Assembly: GCA_004794655.1 (NCBI GenBank) | Contig: SMMW01000032.1 | Coordinates: 682,001 to 746,000 of the forward strand | Direction: 5' to 3' | Length of the DNA stretch: 64,000 bases | Source of the DNA: Marisa cornuarietis | Lineage: Eukaryota > Mollusca > Gastropoda > Architaenioglossa > Ampullariidae | Program-made: the position numbers and the translations under genes | Part shown: positions 1 to 11,640 of the stretch, piece after piece | How positions within the stretch are numbered: position 1 is the first letter of the stretch | Layout of the letters: every line of letters begins with the position of its first letter | The notes under the pieces: generated by a model | The model's database searches: none | Told to the model about the DNA's origin: nothing | The model's input: the letters and a program-made list of their open reading frames with translations, nothing else

Positions 1-914
1 AAAGAACAGGAGCCGTAGTGACCATCAAGTCCTTCCCCTCGAGAAACTTGGAGACTTGGACAAGCGTCTTGTCTCCCAAGATGTCAGTCGGTTTCCAGAC
101 TCCGCAGATGTTGTTTCACCGCTGGATCAGTAGTTATAAATCAGAGTCAAGCATGTCCTGGGGTAAAGAAACATGAAGTAGTATCCACGGGGGTCTGACC
201 ACTACTTTATAATTTGGGAAACCAGACGCTTTTCCATCAGATTCCCATTTTACTCTTGATTCATAACTTCGGACACAGATAAAAAAAACAGGCAGCGAAG
301 AAAGAGAGGAAAGAAATAAAGGATTAACTTTAACTTTCTTAGGATTCCTGTCTATGTGTAGACTGGAGAGGTAGGTGCATTCGAAGTATCCAAAACCCGA
401 AATCAATGACGAGAGGCGGGAGAGGGGGCTTCCTGTGTAACAAGTCGGATGCTGAAGAGGGCGATGAACGACGGCCATTTCCCGCCTACATCCGCAACCT
501 CAAGTGTCTGAACCTCGACAACACCAGCTGCGAAAACTGACGATGCTCATGAAGGTGGGTAGGGATACGAAAATAGTCCCTCGTCACGCCAGTAATTTAT
601 TTTAGGGATTATTTTAATTAATAAGGTACGGCTTGGGTGGATGAAGCTAGTGGATAGAAAGAGAAAAACAGCGGGTAGGACGTGAGATCGAAACTCACTA
701 CTTTTGTCACATACGCTTGGATAAAGTATAAAAAGATACATTTGAGTGAGGTACAGAAGCCAGTCATCAGAAAGGCTTGGTGTCATATCATGTGGCACTT
801 GTACTCTGATGAACCGTGACTACAAGTAGGGCAAGGGATATTCCCTAATGAACTAAGCCATGCAAGGCATCAATGCAAATTACTGTCATAAATCACCAAG
901 CATGGGCTGTATCC

Positions 915-996
915 TCTCAAAATACAGTAATGAACTTCAACTAACGGCCATGTGGTCTCAAAATACACTAATAAACTTCAACTAACGACTATGAGG
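915..996. repeat. 41-bp direct tandem duplication, diverged
   Basis: Two adjacent copies, starting at 915 and 956, share TCTCAAAATACA and CTTCAACTAACG with a few substitutions. The start of a third copy (TCTCGAAAGTACA) follows. It looks like an old local duplication. Confidence 0.7.
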
Positions 997-1259
997 TCTC
1001 GAAAGTACATCTCCCTCTGGTCTTGAAAATTAGACATCCCGAAGGTCTTTGTTTCTCTTTAAGCGATTGACTACAAAAGGTCAGCCGTACTTGTATTGAT
1101 GATTGCAACACAGATGAGTCTTGTGTTTTTTAAGTCTTGATTCAAGGAGAGTGGAAAGGCAAGACCATCAGGTAATTATACAGCACGGGGTTCTATTAGC
1201 AATAGTCGGGGACCAGAGCTGACTCATGGGCGAAAGTACCACACTGGGTGTCAGAGACT

Positions 1260-1348
1260 GACAAGTTTTCTGATGAGCATGGCAAGTTTCCAGGACAGAA
1301 GGCCCAGGCACACATGCCAAGTTCTCTGATGAAAATGACAAGTTTCCC
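1260..1348. repeat. spaced direct repeat, 57-bp offset
   Basis: A ~32-bp segment beginning CAAGTTTTCTGATGA at 1260 recurs with substitutions at 1317 (CAAGTTCTCTGATGA). Both copies end in CAAGTTTCC. Confidence 0.6.
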
Positions 1349-1806
1349 GAGAAGATGTCTCCTTGTCTAAGTTGACCACCCGATCATCTGGCCATGACGG
1401 TCCATCCTCCCTGCTTTCACACTTGCCCACCCCTACCCCTCTCTCACTTTCATTTTCTGTGGCAATCGATGCTTTTTGTTGGCTACCCTTTCAGTGTAGT
1501 TTAGTCTGGCTCGGTGTTTGTAAAGATCTTCTGGAAGAAAACATTAGAAATAAGTTTTTTCATTTGATGCAGTCAGTGAGTCAATGTTACTTTGTTTTGC
1601 TCCACGTTACCTGCTAGATTCTTAGGTGGATTATGGATTACCGAGGGTTAGTATCGAGTGAGGCCTGTTGGACGAGCAACATCTGCTACTAAAATTATAC
1701 AGGAACTGCTTAAATTTAAGTTCAGTAACACGATTGAGATGGTGAGATGCGCAAGCATAGATAACTTTAACTCACTCGAAGAGCACTGTATATGGAATAC
1801 ATGCAG

Positions 1807-1807
<1 letters not shown>

Positions 1808-1875
<68 letters not shown>
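1808..1875. repeat. (CTGT)n microsatellite
   Basis: About 17 uninterrupted tetranucleotide copies. Short open frames running through it on both strands are artefacts of the repeat. Confidence 0.97.
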
Positions 1876-1876
<1 letters not shown>

Positions 1877-3040
1877 TTCTTATGTACCATAGGCCTCACC
1901 CGCAGTTCCCAATGATTAACAGATTCACAGCTGCTAATTTACAGCTGTACATTCAAATACTGATGACCCTTACCCCACACCAGCTCCTCCACAAGGTTCA
2001 TCGAGAAGCTGTCGACTGGGACGAAAAGGAAATGCATATTTTAATGGAAACAGAGTTTATGTACTTCTTTACGGCTGTCTGTGATTGGAAGCATTTCTAG
2101 ATTCCGAAGAAAGCTTTATTGGCCAAACTGCACCCGGTGACAAGCAATGTACTGAGATACCCGTCTTCAACTTCCCATTAAAGAACAAAGCAACATCCAG
2201 ACGAGGGAAAATAAACGGAGATTTATTCAAGATGGAGATTTACTGGTTTGGTGGAGAGCACAGCAACAATTCAACAAGAAATATTCCGGGCTCGTGGTGG
2301 TCTGTTTGCGAAATTTATTATTTTAAAAGTTCTGTAGTTCATTGCACCCCATTAATCGCAGGCAAGCATTCAGGTTGACGCGTGGGTCGAGGTTTTAAGT
2401 AAAGACGATGTGGAGGAACATGCAACATTCCTGTTATCATCGATAAGCAGAGGAAAGCAGAGAGGATAACATGAGAACTCCTTCCAATCTCCGGACATGA
2501 TGGCACAAGAGAACTGTCATGACCCTTCATTTACTGGAGTTCGGGAAGTTCAGATTTATTTACACACCCGATATCTCGTTTTGAGGACCAGACAGCATCG
2601 CTTAAGTGCATACAGAGACATTTAGATTAGAAAGGTCAAGAGGTTAAAGAATAAGTCAACTGTAGGATCTTTCGTAAAAGAGCACTTAGGGCAAGAGAAA
2701 CCCGTTTCTTCACCTTTTCCATTTACAGGATGTGAGGGAAAATAATAAAAACTATCGCAAGTTGATCTTGGAGCATAAACTGGTGGCAGTTACATTCTCG
2801 ATGATCAGATGATTTTCACTCCTGTCTCGATAAGTAATGTTATCGAGGACAGCTTCAGAACAACATATCGTCTTCAGCATCGGCACGGAGTCAGGCGACA
2901 TCGTGAGTTACGACCCTCCCCTCCCCCCTGCATCATTCGTGACATAAAGAACAATTGCCACAGATTGCAGCCAGGTTTTTGTTTGTTTATTTTTTTCAGA
3001 ATACAGGAGAGCGATACTTTGGAGGGGGAGAGAGAAATAT

Positions 3041-3043
<3 letters not shown>
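1876..3043. other. unassigned DNA
   Basis: No recognisable gene or repeat apart from short pyrimidine runs near 2920-2930. Confidence 0.5.

Positions 3044-3132
<89 letters not shown>
3044..3132. repeat. (GT)n microsatellite
   Basis: An uninterrupted 89-bp GT tract, one of the longest perfect dinucleotide runs in the window. Its length and purity suggest it is still length-polymorphic. Confidence 0.98.
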
Positions 3133-3134
<2 letters not shown>

Positions 3135-5210
3135 GTGCGCTGGCTTGGACCATTTGAATTCAATTCACAGACCTGTCAGCATAAAATATCCACCGACTCA
3201 TGTCACCTTGATTGCTAGATAACATATTTTTCGAACCGAATCAAGTTAATTAACTAATTTTTTTTATCAGCTTTACCAGCACATGACGCAGTTTGTTCCA
3301 AAACAACACAAATTTACGATGGCAGAAACAGTGCTTGATGCTCACTTAGTTGGAAATATTAGCTAATATTTCACTTTCTTTGCCGTAGCAGATTTGTTTG
3401 TAACTCTGCACGTGTGTCAACATCTGTAGAGCTGCAGTCAATAAACACCTGGAGTGCAGGCAGCAGCCAACGAACATAATGACATTGTTAATTAAACACC
3501 TTGTGGGGAGGTTCTTTCTTTCTTTTCTTCAAAGCTAACCTAAGTAGAAAATATTTTTAGTTTATTACCAAGTATTATCCAAATATGAGCGAATAGCTAA
3601 CTCATTGACAAGATATAAGCAAGTCAAGACATCATAACTATCAAAGTATCAACAACAGGCTGATTCGGCATCTCTTTAGTATTTACCTTGAATATAAACT
3701 TTAGTTATATTTAAAAAGATCAACCAAGAAATTGTAAAGTACACGGTGTAACCATCATCATAAACACAACGAAGGATAATAAATCAACCTTTACTGACAA
3801 AGAACTTCATGTCCTCACATTGAGCTGAGATGCTGTGAGGTGAGGCAGCACACAGACTAAGATCTTTTGCCCCAATGATCACATTTGTCAGCCACAAGAA
3901 AATGGAAAGGACAAGTCGAAATGGATATTCATCTTCCATCTCCGTCAGCTTGTAAAGATAACGAAATTTTACATCCGGGTTCCGGCAAAATCTTGTCTGG
4001 TATCATGCTAACAAAAAAAGAAAACCGCTTAACAAATTTTTAGAAAAAATTTGTGTAGGAAAGTTTGACTGCTAGTTAAATGTACGAACTCAAACATTCC
4101 TCAACAGGAAACAGATATATAAACATCCGTATCAGTGAATGAACTGCTCTTCTTCGTCAGTTCCATGGCTCATGGTCATTTGGACATGCAAGGATAGAAG
4201 AGGGTTGAATTTATTCGAGACCTACTTGGATCTTTGGCTGAAAAAAAAACTCCTCCTGCCCGCTCAGCAACTGTTCAACGAAAATGAGTATCTAAATTAT
4301 CAGGGGAGGTATAAACGGCGAAAGGAAGGGGATTGTTGGACTTTGTCCACATACCGTGCCAGAGGCGATGAACCACTTATTTTCACCCGACCATGGACTC
4401 TTCACTTCTATTCTTCACTTACCAACCGAAATCAAAGACAATGATAAGGCATACCATCATTTCGTTTTTATGTTGCAGTGGTCCAAGACCGCCCTAAAAA
4501 AAGCAACTGAATTTTCAACACTTTCGACAACTTTCCTTCGCATGGAGGAGTTCTGTACACATCCCGAGCCACATACTGATGACACGCCACCTCGCTCTTC
4601 GTTTATCAAGGGCATAATCGACGAGATGTAAACGAAGATGAAGCTGAACGTGGTGTGAGTGAGTTCAAGCGGAAAAAGAAAAATCAATGGCATGTCCATG
4701 ATTGCAACACTTCATGCCCCCCCCCCCCAGCTGACCGCTCCAGGGAAGCCAAACTTAATGTCCAGACAAAACATTCCCAGCTTGTGAGTCGTAATTTATC
4801 GACTTTCAGAAGGGGAGGAGAGAGAGTGCGCCACAAAAAAGTTTTGTAAAAACATTGGGTTTTTGCTGTCATTATTGTTGTTGTTGTTGTTTATTCCGCG
4901 TTCTTGTTCTCAGATATGCTACTGTTCAGCCGTTATTGGGTTCTGCTGTTTTCCTCTCCTTTTATATTTATTTATTTATTAATTTTTGTTGAATTTGATA
5001 ATGGGGGATAAAAATCATCTCACATATTTTCTTTCAAGACCACCACTTATTTTTCTACAGCCGTCAGACGGTAGACGACACTCATTAGTAAAGGCACGTG
5101 GTCTCGACATTCAAAGTCTTCAAGAATGTGTGTTATCAGATGACTGGGCTGAGCTCAGCACAGACGATAGAAGGAAGGACTGTCATCCCAAGCGTGGGAA
5201 CACATCCCTG
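3133..5210. other. unassigned AT-rich DNA
   Basis: No gene is recognised. The stretch contains a C10 run at about 4719-4728, a short (GTT)n near 4877-4891 and (TTTA)n near 4966-4980. The ~100-codon open frames at 4139-4631 have no recognisable domain. Confidence 0.5.
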
Positions 5211-5362
5211 AGGTCACGCATGAGGTGAAGCTGTGCCCTCGGTGTACTCTCCACAGTGTCTTCTACACCCACGGTTGTCAGAGGTAAGGTCACGCATGAG
5301 GTGAAGCTGTGCCCTCGGTGTACTCTCCACAGTGTCTTCTACACCCACGGTTGTCAGAGGTA
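5211..5362. repeat. perfect 76-bp tandem duplication
   Basis: Positions 5211-5286 and 5287-5362 are identical, both starting AGGTCACGCATGAGG and ending TTGTCAGAGGTA. The second copy runs directly into the (AGGTAA)n tail of the adjacent SINE, and AGGTA is shared at the junctions. The lack of any mismatch implies a recent duplication. Confidence 0.95.
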
Positions 5363-5575
5363 AAGGTAAAGGTAAAGGTCATCCCATAACCATGAGGGTG
5401 GTGCCAATCTCCTCTCCCTCGCTGCCTTACCTTCCCCAACCCTCTAAGGAGTCAGGTACCCATTCCCGTCAGCTGGGTCGACTGGGGGAATTTTGCTGCG
5501 CTTATCGGGAATTGAACCAGCGCGCTCTCGGTTCGGACGCCAGCGCTCTAACCTGGTTAACTCGACCATCCGAGC
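5357..5575 (-). mobile_element. tRNA-derived SINE, family A
   Basis: Read on the minus strand, the element starts near 5575 with a tRNA-like head: an A-box-like TGGTCGAGTTAACC and a B box GGTTCAATTCC (plus-strand 5508-5518), the latter a near-perfect RNA polymerase III internal promoter box. A body containing GGGTACCTGACTCC and GTTGGGGAAGGTAA follows, then a short tandem tail of TTTACC units (AGGTAA on the plus strand, 5357-5380). The body is shared with the diverged copy at 21.95-22.13 kb, which shows that it is dispersed. It is not a working tRNA: there is no cloverleaf continuation after the B box. I saw no target duplication. Confidence 0.8.
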
Positions 5576-7123
5576 TATTTACACACAGTTGCCATACTAT
5601 GCCAAGGGAAATAGCCGAGCTAGTCTACACACAAATGTCGACACAGATACAATTATTCCTGTACCAATTAGGGTAGGTTTGGGATGAGTTCATTTTTTTA
5701 ATGCTTTCCGTTTCGGTCATAACCTCCGTTGGAAAAGATTTGCTTATAAAATGATTTATATATAATATCGAAGCCCCTGTAATCTTCATTAGATAAAAGT
5801 GGTCAAACATAAAGACTACTTGTAAATGAATAAGCAGCTTTATTGGTCTTAAAATGATTCTCTTCAATAAAATGTCATCCCGTACCTCTGTGCAACTAAG
5901 TTTCCGGGAAAACATTATGAAAGGAGAAATACTGAATAGCATCACGAAAGTAAGAGGGAGAGAAAGTTAAAAGGAGTTTTCAATCTCTCTCTTGTCTTTC
6001 CGTTCCTTCCTCAAATGTGAAGATTAAAAAAGGTTTGTTCCAGCGGTGAAATGTTTTCGGTGTCAGGGGTCGAATCCGAATACACTGCTGGTCACCACGA
6101 GTGAAAAAACGCTCCATTTGTAGAAAACAAATTACAGGAAATATTACAGGACCGAACCACAAATTAAATAAAAACTTCAACCTTTGATTTACAAATTGCA
6201 AAATATTAAATATCTAAACATGAACAACAATCAAATATAGAAAGAGTATAACTCTGATTGCTAAGCAATCATTAACGCTAACAAAGTTGCACTCAGTGTC
6301 CTGATGGTGGCCTTACCTGTAGATATTCAACTGCTGATTCAAACTGTCATCACATATTCCGTACACCTTGAGCAATCGTCAAATAGTCTAATCTAAACTA
6401 AGTAATGGAACTCGTGAACTTGCTAGAAACAAATATTGTCAGACAACACTATTAATGCATGTTGAAGTTATTTTGAGCCTTTTTGATGCCTTTCTATTAA
6501 AATAAATAAATGTATCAAAGCATTATTAACGAGATAATCTCTTCGATATCAAGGTATAGCCACAACAGAAAGTGTCCTCGGAAACAGAAAAAAAAGTTTA
6601 AAACCACGAGGTGACAACAACATGGAGAGCGACTGACCAGGACACTTATAGGCACGAGAGTTCGATTCTTTACCTGGCGATGTCTGGTACTGTCCTGCCC
6701 CTCAGCCGCCGCAGTGACCGCGATCCTTCCTGTGAAGAGAAGAAGGAGGAGTAAGTATTGCCATTCAGTTTGCACCAGTAAACATGCTACAGGGACAGTG
6801 ACTAGTACTGTCTGTCATGTAGACTATTCGTGTTACTGTACATGTTCCGCCAGCGACTAAAACTTGACTACAGTTGTTAAGATGCTTGAAGAGAGTTCTC
6901 GGGTGGGATCCCATTGAACAGAAGAGGGTGGGTCGTGGAGATGTGTGCCGCTAATGAACTGTCTTTCATGAAACGGGTGATGGGAATGATTTAAATATTT
7001 CGCATCGGTTAAAATTAGTTTCGGGAGGTAAGACTGGTGGTGTTTCGTGCCACCCAGGTGTCGGGTGGATAAATAGACACAGCAGCTGACAAAGCTCGTC
7101 ACAGCGGCAGAGGTAATAATAGT

Positions 7124-7126
<3 letters not shown>
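5576..7126. other. unassigned DNA
   Basis: No gene recognised. GGGTCGAATCC near 6068 and AGTTCGATTC near 6659 resemble B-box words but have no supporting tRNA-like context. Confidence 0.5.

Positions 7127-7189
<63 letters not shown>
7127..7189. repeat. (GT)n microsatellite
   Basis: A 63-bp GT tract with one A interruption near 7155. Confidence 0.97.
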
Positions 7190-7190
<1 letters not shown>

Positions 7191-8266
7191 TGTTATGTTT
7201 GCATTATATATTCATGTTATAAATGTAAAATTATTCTGTAACCTTTCGGTTGTATGTGAGTTTTTCGCGACAGCACTTTTTCTGGGTCCAGCTTTTACCT
7301 GCTGCGATGCGGCCTTACTCCACCCCACCTCCACCCCACCTCCATCCCCCACAGTCATTTCGGGCATCAGCTACAACACAACCGCTAGATCCCCTTCCTC
7401 TGTGTAAATATATTTATATGCATATACATTCCTCCAAGTAGATATGCGTTTATCGACACAGGCGCCCATAATTTGCTTGTATGACGAAGTCTCTGAGCGC
7501 ACTCCAACCTTGCTACCCGCCAGAAATAACAACATCTGCTATCAGTGAGTACATCAGGGACCTCACTGCCTCACCTCACGGCAGCCTCTTGCTCTCATGC
7601 CTTAGTCGCACATCCAAGGTCTAGAGGTGTAGGAAATCAGAGGCAACCAGACAAGATATCAAGTTGTAGGAGATTAGTGGCACATGCAAGTTTTCACTCT
7701 CCGCTTATCTTAAACATTTAGTGATTAGACATCCTTCGTTACATCTTCCAGGCGGTCGTTTGTACTTCTGTATCAACTGTCAGCCTCAGTGTTTTGCCTC
7801 TGTCTGGCTGTAAGTCTGTGTCTTGTGTATGTGTCTCTCTCTGGACAGTAGACCTATCTATAAACTTTCAGAAAGCATACTCTAGACGGAACAGACAGTC
7901 CTAGACATCCATTGCCCTCATAAGGGTGACTATGACAATTCTATTTATTTTCTCTCTCACTTGATGTATTAATGTATTGTGCCTCGCTCTATACGTGTCT
8001 TCGTGTTTCAGTTTAATGTATTGTGTAGTGGTGTGGATGCTGTACTCTGTACACGTGGCAGAAGGAGAGATGGGAATAAGATATACAGATATAAGGAAAA
8101 TAAGTTTTATAAACACCCTACTTCTTGAAATTAATTGTAAGACTGGTTTAATTGTAGTAGCTGTAGCAGTAGAGAAATGATGGTGAGGAGGAAGATATTT
8201 ATACAGTATATACCATGTACAAGACCTGCTGTACACATCCTGACCGCCTGCTGTACAGCAGCTTAG

Positions 8267-8290
8267 AGGAAGGAAGGAAGGAAGGAAGGA
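8267..8290. repeat. (GAAG)n microsatellite
   Basis: About six GGAA units. Confidence 0.9.
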
Positions 8291-9120
8291 CGGCCAGAAA
8301 GACATCGACTGGAAGAGGACACCACAGAAACATGGTGCCGAGGGCTTCCACGTCCCGACGCCGAGAACTCTAACAAACATTTCTTTGTTTCCAAGGGTTT
8401 GCCTATCAACAGACGACAAATCTAACTCGTGGAGTTCACAACCAGGCATTTACTCCTCAGTCAATTTTTTTTTCGAAGGTCGTAAGAAAGGCAGACATTT
8501 AATTAACTCCTGTATTCAAAGGTGGATGTCTCACAAGAAAGCTTTCATTGTCGTGCATCTGTCGATTCAACGATATAGAATCTGTAATTCTTTGAGTGCA
8601 TGTTAGGTATCTCATAAGTGCATGATGGGAACTGTTTATACTGATGGTTATACTTACTGGTTCTCAACGTGCAGGCAAAGATTTATGTGGAAGGGGACAA
8701 GCGGACATGAGGCAGAGCATGTGGATGGGGGAGCATTTTCTCACTCAGTGAATTGTGTTTTTGTTGAGACCAGGCCTGGAACCTGTCAAAACAGCCGAAC
8801 TTTACACGAGTACAATTGTTATCACCACGAATGTAGTCAGTTACAGATGCCGATGTGACTGGAGAGGTTGACCACAGAGTGACTCCACCTGATCTTGGTT
8901 AACTGTAAAGGTCGAGCGGGAGGCAACACTTTTTTGTAATGACTAGAAAAAGCTCACTGCCAGACACTATTTCCCTAAAGCTGGGTGAATAACTCCTTTC
9001 CGTTTTTGAGATACAAACATGAAAGAGTCAAGCTTGTGAGTCACGTTTGCACACGGATCAACCGAATTAAAGAATCATCCCAGCTCGACCATTACCCGAG
9101 GTCTTCACAGCATAAGTGTG

Positions 9121-9280
9121 TACATGCGCAGTCCTGTCGTCTGCAAAGTTCTGTCTCCAGAACAGATGCAGGGTATCCACCCACATTCGGAGAATTGTAT
9201 CTTGTATTGAGCTAAGAAAAGTTGCTCCTAACGAGACCTTTAACCTAAAGCGACGTCGCGGACTTGGCGACGCATGCGCA
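9121..9280. promoter_or_regulatory. possible CpG-rich regulatory patch
   Basis: Two CATGCGCA words (9123-9130 and 9273-9280), resembling NRF1-type sites, lie in a locally CpG-rich segment that includes GCGACGTCGCGG near 9250. NRF1 sites often mark promoters. However, no adjacent coding exon is visible and two short words can occur by chance, so this is only a candidate. Confidence 0.15.
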
Positions 9281-9536
9281 GTGCGTAGACGAGGGTTTAT
9301 TTGCACAGCAATCGTCTGTTGACATCTGCAGCAACCACCATCAGCCTCAGTCATCAGTGGCTCCGCCTGCACCAAGCACGTGCATCCGACACAGTATGTC
9401 ACGGGATGTGCGACTGCGTGTCTGCACGTGCGGCACCCGCTGTCTGAAGTCACACGCATCCCGGGGCTTGAAATGCTCGGGGTATCGGCTCGATCTCTGC
9501 ATGTTCTTCTGTACACATAAACACATGCATGTACAG

Positions 9537-9592
9537 ACACACACACACACACACAACCTCCCCCCCTCCCGACCAACACACACACACACACA
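9537..9592. repeat. two (CA)n tracts with C-rich spacer
   Basis: CA runs at 9537-9555 and 9579-9592, separated by a C-rich segment. Confidence 0.9.
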
Positions 9593-10072
9593 AAGTTTTC
9601 GGATGACTAGTCTTTTCTGTCTCTTTTGGGTTGAAACGAAAGTTGCAGAGAAATGAAAAGGCAGTTTCTTTCTTTAGAGTATATCCGTTTTCTCTGTAAT
9701 TTTTTTTATTCATTTCAGCCGTTACTTCTGTTAATTAACCACTAATTGCTGATAAGATCAAGTTCAAAATACTTTTTTTCCCGAAACGAAAGTTGATATA
9801 AATTAGGTCCTTTGGATTTTCATCACTGAAGGTGAAGATAACGATATTTAAAGAGAATGTTTATTTGGTGAAGAGTGTACATGCTACACAGTGCCGGTTT
9901 TTTCTGATAAATAAGTAAATCCTGAAGTGTACTGCATCTTCCTCTGCTTGACCGGGGAAAAAAACGAAACAGGATGCAGGGTGCTAAACTAATCTGCGGT
10001 CCCATTTGGACCGTTTGTAGACTTGTGTGTAATGCCAGACTTTGGTCTCTAGCCTTATTCAATCGCCCGGCG

Positions 10073-10206
10073 GTGCTGTCCGGGGGGCTGTCCGGGGGGC
10101 TATCCAAGTGCTGTCCGGGGGGGACTGTCCAAGTGCTGTCCGGGGGGCTGTCCAAGTGTTGTCCGGGGGGGAAGCTGTCCAAGTGCTGTCCGGGGGCCTG
10201 TCCAAA
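10073..10206. repeat. G-rich minisatellite with G5-G7 runs
   Basis: Imperfect copies built from the modules GTGCTGTCCGGGGGG and CTGTCCAA, about five to six repeats of unequal length (roughly 15-33 bp). G runs of five to seven recur every unit, so the plus strand has clear G-quadruplex potential. Open frames through it on both strands encode only the repeat. Confidence 0.9.
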
Positions 10207-11410
10207 ACGATGCCCTCAGAGTCGTAATCGCGATTGATTCCATCTTGGCTTTCTAAGGGTACCCCATGGGTAACTAGTAGCACAACACGGTTTACGCTTC
10301 CACTGCGCTGTCGTCACTACCATTACCACCACTGCAACAATGTCAGCATCCCCACATCAACCCCCCCCCCGCTCCGGCCATTCATAGTGCAGACTTTATT
10401 CTATTCCTCAAAGCGAAGCCGAACGGAAAAGACATTATCATATTTAGGATGTAGGCGTCGGTTCAGACAGGGTTAGGTGTGCGCGATAAACTTTTTTCTT
10501 TTTCTTCTTTCGTTTTTTTTTTCTTCCTTGCCGATCATTTTCTAAAAGTTTTCTCAGCATGTCTGTCCTTGACCTTCTGTCTACGCGTGTTTCCATGGCA
10601 ACCCTGGGTCCAAGCAGATCGCGTTCCCAGGACGATGGTTCTCATGGGCAGCAGCTGCTTGGGCGAGAGGGTCACGTGCCACTCTTACTGTCAAGGTCAG
10701 CAAGGACAGGCTCCGCACTGCACGTGCAGCTGCCGCAGGTTTGACCTACCGTCCGTCACACATCGCGGTGAACACGAGCCTGAAGTTGCGGGATGAGGAC
10801 GGCGGCTGCTCGAGAGGTGCGGTTCAGCAGGTTCCAGTTGACAGATCGATACAGAATCTGGAAACTATACCATTCATCTGCTACTTTGGTGAAACGGCAT
10901 CGAGCTGTGAGCATAACAGAGGGTAGAAGCGTGGAGGGGGTGTGCGGGTGGAATTAGGGGTGTGGAAGAGGACTTGTTAGGGGTGGGGGGTGAGAGAAGG
11001 GAAATGGGAATTGAGAGGGTAATTGGGGAGGCAGACAAGCCTGTTAGGTGAAAGTGGAGTGAGCGGGTGGGGGAGCAGCGAACTTGAAAGCTATAATTAG
11101 GGTAGAGGCATTCTTCGCCAACTAACCCCTCCCCACCTCCTCGAGACCTGTCGGGCAACCAGCCTGCAGACAATGATGCAGAGAGTGGGTTTGTGCACGA
11201 TTTACATGCAGTGTGTGTGTGTGTGTGCGTGTGTTGAGGGGAGGTGAGAGAGACAGCCAAGCTGTAGGAGTGTGCGGATATTATGGTGAAAGAAAGAGAG
11301 GCAGGCAAACACGTTGAACAGGTTAGTGACAAGCCACATTTCCCCCTCAGCCTCTACCTACACATACATCATCTTTTCTCAAAATGGTGTTTAGGTTGAG
11401 TGAAGGATGG
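10207..11410. other. unassigned DNA with a cysteine-rich open frame
   Basis: No supported gene. A plus-strand frame at 10479-10796 contains a Cys-rich stretch at about 10645-10735, discussed in the findings. A short GT tract lies at 11212-11235. The segment 10920-11330 is purine-rich on the plus strand. Confidence 0.4.
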
Positions 11411-11640
11411 GATAAAATACTGGGTATTGCTTGGTTAGTTTAGCAGCAAAGCGCTTCCACCCTGAGGTGGTTTGGTATCATAGGAAAGAGAGATGATGAA
11501 GGGGGTGAGGGACCAGAGTACCCGGAGAAAACTACAGACGGCTGGTCCTGTGAGTCGGTGTCATATACTGAGAGTGAGGAGATCTGAACCCTGGGTGTCT
11601 CTACCCAGTGACAAACCACTACACTCCTGGGGTGCCCCGA
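11410..11640 (-). mobile_element. tRNA-headed SINE, family B (V-like core)
   Basis: On the minus strand the element begins near 11640 with a tRNA-like head, including a B-box-like GGTTCAGATCT (plus-strand 11580-11590). A central segment follows with TTTTCTCCGGGTACTCTGGT (plus-strand about 11513-11532). This strongly resembles the conserved central block of V-type SINEs, where a TCCGGGTACTCCGG core is typical (recalled family knowledge, not a search). The 3' end is unclear, around 11410. No second copy is evident here. Confidence 0.6.

Larger units (their letters stand above)
1..1807. other. unassigned DNA, no supported gene
   Basis: Only short open frames without recognisable domains are present on either strand. 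The stretch holds two small degenerate direct repeats, annotated separately, and otherwise I see nothing I can name. Confidence 0.6.
7190..10072. other. unassigned DNA, locally CpG-rich
   Basis: No supported gene. The 182-codon minus-strand frame at 7901-8449 has low-complexity composition and no recognisable domain. The stretch holds the short (GAAG)n, the CA tracts and the CpG-rich patch at 9.1-9.5 kb annotated below. Confidence 0.5.

Noticed and set aside
5508..5575. Functional tRNA gene from A and B boxes
   Set aside because: The B box is good, but no complete cloverleaf or acceptor-stem pairing follows and the sequence continues into a dispersed SINE body.
7901..8449. 182-codon minus-strand open frame
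   Set aside because: No recognisable domain; Pro/Ser/His-rich low-complexity stretches arise from the GAAG and GT-like sequence. Length alone is not evidence in a 64-kb eukaryotic window.
9067..9591. 174-codon minus-strand open frame with Cys-Val runs
   Set aside because: The start lies in the CA/GT microsatellite and no domain is recognisable; overlapping frames are open on the other strand as well.
10042..10283. Repetitive Gly/Leu/Ser- or Pro/Asp/Ser-rich proteins on both strands
   Set aside because: All frames are open only because of the G-rich minisatellite.
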